Of a stretch of 7,250 nt of DNA, positions 6,355 to 7,250 are shown piece by piece. The notes beneath the pieces were generated by a model. That model searched no databases. It saw nothing but the letters and a program-made list of their open reading frames with translations, and had not been told where the DNA came from. Within the stretch, counting starts at the first letter, position 1, and every line of letters starts with the position of its first letter. Both the position numbers and the translations under genes were made by a program. Source of the stretch: Flavobacteriales bacterium UBA7519 (GTDB taxonomy: Bacteria > Bacteroidota > Bacteroidia > Flavobacteriales > Weeksellaceae); NCBI GenBank assembly GCA_002476905.1, contig DLND01000145.1, positions 1 to 7,250 of the forward strand, written 5' to 3'.

Positions 6355-7068
6355 TTATATAACCACGTGACCCAATTTGATTAATTTTTCTCTGTTAAGG
6401 ATTTTGATATTTCTACCTTCTACAGAAATCAAATCATCTTGTTTGAATTCGGAGATTAATCGGATAGCACTTTCTGTTGCAGTTCCAATTAGGTTGGCGA
6501 TTTCTTCTCTGGTCAAAGAGATTTTGATGAAACCTTCTGGGTCAGTTCCCAATTTTTGTTCAAGCAAAACTAAAATTTCTGCTAGTCTTTCTCTTACAGT
6601 TTTTTGTGCAAGGAAGGTCACTGTATTTGCAGATTCGCCCAATTCATAAGCAATTTTCTGAAGCATGGCGTAAGACAATTTCGGATCTAACTTTAATAAT
6701 TTAAGAAAAACATCCGAAGGTAGGAACTGAACTTTCATAGGCGTCATTGCTTCAGCTTTAGCCTGAAAATTTTCACCACAAAGCAAAGATCTATAGCCTA
6801 TCAAATCATTCTCTTTGCAGAATCGAAGAATCTGATCTTTACCATAAACACCTGATTTTGACAATTTTGCAGTTCCTTTTTCAATAAAATACACCCCTTT
6901 TGGTGACTCACCATCTTCGAAAACCGTTTCCCCTTTGGAAAATTCTAGTATTTTCAGAGCTTTTTCATAAACTTCAAAATCTTCGTGAGAAAGGTTTGCG
7001 CGTAAAGAATCTTTGTGAAATGCTTTCGAGAAATTTTGTTCTATAACCAATTGTTGTTCAAGAGACAT
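6355..7068 (-). CDS. Crp/Fnr-family transcriptional regulator
   Basis: The 237-residue cytoplasmic regulator has an N-terminal cyclic-nucleotide-binding-type beta-roll (about 25-125), with ILEFSKGETVFEDGESPKGVYFI and KGTAKL. A dimerisation helix follows, and then a C-terminal winged helix-turn-helix, LTREEIANLIGTATESAIRLISEF (about 185-208), with the Crp/Fnr recognition helix pattern. The N-terminal cysteine cluster of E. coli FNR is absent; the only cysteines are at about 84 and 97. A canonical oxygen-sensing [4Fe-4S] cluster is therefore unlikely, and the signal is unknown. The frame continues to a TTG at 7089, but the ATG at 7068 (MSLEQQLVIEQNF) is preferred because it lies a short leader downstream of a clear promoter. 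The gene is divergent from a ccoI-like copper ATPase. This is a familiar flavobacterial neighbourhood for regulators of microaerobic respiration and suggests control of the cbb3 oxidase genes. Confidence 0.93.
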   Translation of the reverse strand: MSLEQQLVIEQNFSKAFHKDSLRANLSHEDFEVYEKALKILEFSKGETVFEDGESPKGVYFIEKGTAKLSKSGVYGKDQILRFCKENDLIGYRSLLCGENFQAKAEAMTPMKVQFLPSDVFLKLLKLDPKLSYAMLQKIAYELGESANTVTFLAQKTVRERLAEILVLLEQKLGTDPEGFIKISLTREEIANLIGTATESAIRLISEFKQDDLISVEGRNIKILNREKLIKLGHVVI

Positions 7069-7086
7069 ACCTATGACATTTATCAG

Positions 7087-7117
7087 CAAAAATAAGATAT
7101 TTTAACACGATCTACAA
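7087..7117 (-). promoter_or_regulatory. Flavobacterial-type promoter of the Crp/Fnr gene
   Basis: On the minus strand, TTG (7115-7117) is separated by exactly 20 nt from TATTTTTG (7087-7094). This matches the Bacteroidota housekeeping promoter form TTG / TAnnTTTG. Transcription would begin around 7080, a little over 10 nt before the ATG at 7068, which supports that start. Confidence 0.65.
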
Positions 7118-7129
7118 GGATTTTTGCCG

Positions 7130-7137
7130 TAATTTTG
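7130..7137 (+). promoter_or_regulatory. Possible -7 element for the copper ATPase gene
   Basis: TAATTTTG fits the Bacteroidota TAnnTTTG -7 element and lies 26 nt before the ATG. No TTG or TTTG is visible at the usual -33 distance, which falls inside the opposing regulator promoter. The promoter may need an activator such as the adjacent Crp/Fnr protein. Confidence 0.45.
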
Positions 7138-7163
7138 CAGTCCAAACATCCGAGAGTTTTTTA

Positions 7164-7250
7164 ATGGCAGAACAATGCTTTCACTGCGGTCAGAAAATCG
7201 ACAAAGACCAAATCCTTTTCGACGATAAACTTTTTTGTTGCAATGGCTCT
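7164..7250 (+). CDS. ccoI: Heavy-metal P-type ATPase, CcoI/FixI-like, N-terminal fragment (3' end outside window)
   Basis: Only the first 29 codons are present. They encode MAEQCFHCG (CxxC at residues 5-8), then a spacer with ILFDDKLFCC and NGS. This matches the short cysteine-rich N-terminus of flavobacterial P1B ATPases of the CcoI/FixI kind, which move copper across the inner membrane for assembly of cbb3-type cytochrome c oxidase. Relatives normally read C-x2-C ... CCxGC, whereas the last codon in the window is TCT, giving Ser29 where Cys is expected. The divergent Crp/Fnr gene supports the assignment, because regulator and ccoI next to cco structural genes is a common arrangement. The catalytic DKTGT and transmembrane CPC motifs lie beyond the window, so the name rests on a short N-terminus and on context. 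Confidence 0.75.
   Translation, partial: MAEQCFHCGQKIDKDQILFDDKLFCCNGS

Noticed and set aside
7115..7126. CAA-N6-TTG dyad in the shared regulator/ATPase promoter as an Fnr site
   Set aside because: The half-site orientation is opposite to TTG...CAA, the arms are only three bases, and one arm is already explained as the -33 element.

Overview
The window looks like a low-GC Bacteroidota chromosome, most likely a flavobacterium of the Chryseobacterium/Epilithonimonas kind. The evidence is a mitochondrial-type aconitase, a TonB-receptor-like outer-membrane protein of the flavobacterial 'outer membrane beta-barrel family', a Crp/Fnr-type regulator divergent from a cbb3-oxidase-type copper ATPase, weak or absent Shine-Dalgarno sequences, and a TTG-N20-TAnnTTTG promoter. 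No insertion sequence, tRNA, rRNA, CRISPR array or phage gene was seen.

Layout from left to right: (1) The 3' end of an aconitate hydratase gene (+) ends at a hairpin shared with the gene facing it. (2) A two-gene minus-strand operon encodes an ECF-type sigma factor and a 128-residue two-helix membrane protein. The tail of the membrane protein carries a duplicated W-x2-[KR]-F-E-x2-F-C motif. (3) A 219-bp intergenic region holds what appears to be the relic C-terminus of a LytTR-family DNA-binding protein, and divides the sigma operon from (4) a 711-residue outer-membrane beta-barrel protein (+). (5) A second bidirectional hairpin separates this from a compact minus-strand operon of panB, a lipoprotein alpha/beta hydrolase and an RluA-family pseudouridine synthase, with gene overlaps of 20 nt and 1 nt. 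(6) A Crp/Fnr-family regulator (-) lies upstream of panB. It shares a short promoter region with the start of a P-type heavy-metal ATPase gene (+, ccoI-like), which runs off the right edge.

Functional reading: most of the window is housekeeping (TCA cycle, pantothenate synthesis, RNA modification, respiratory copper supply). The least understood part is the sigma factor / repeat-tail membrane protein pair, together with the LytTR relic and the divergent outer-membrane protein. The topology of the small membrane protein (both ends predicted cytoplasmic) would let its repeat tail contact the sigma factor, so it is a candidate atypical anti-sigma or sensor partner. That role is inference. I found no clear evidence of a large undescribed system; the most unusual items are the duplicated Cys-motif tail and the LytTR relic.
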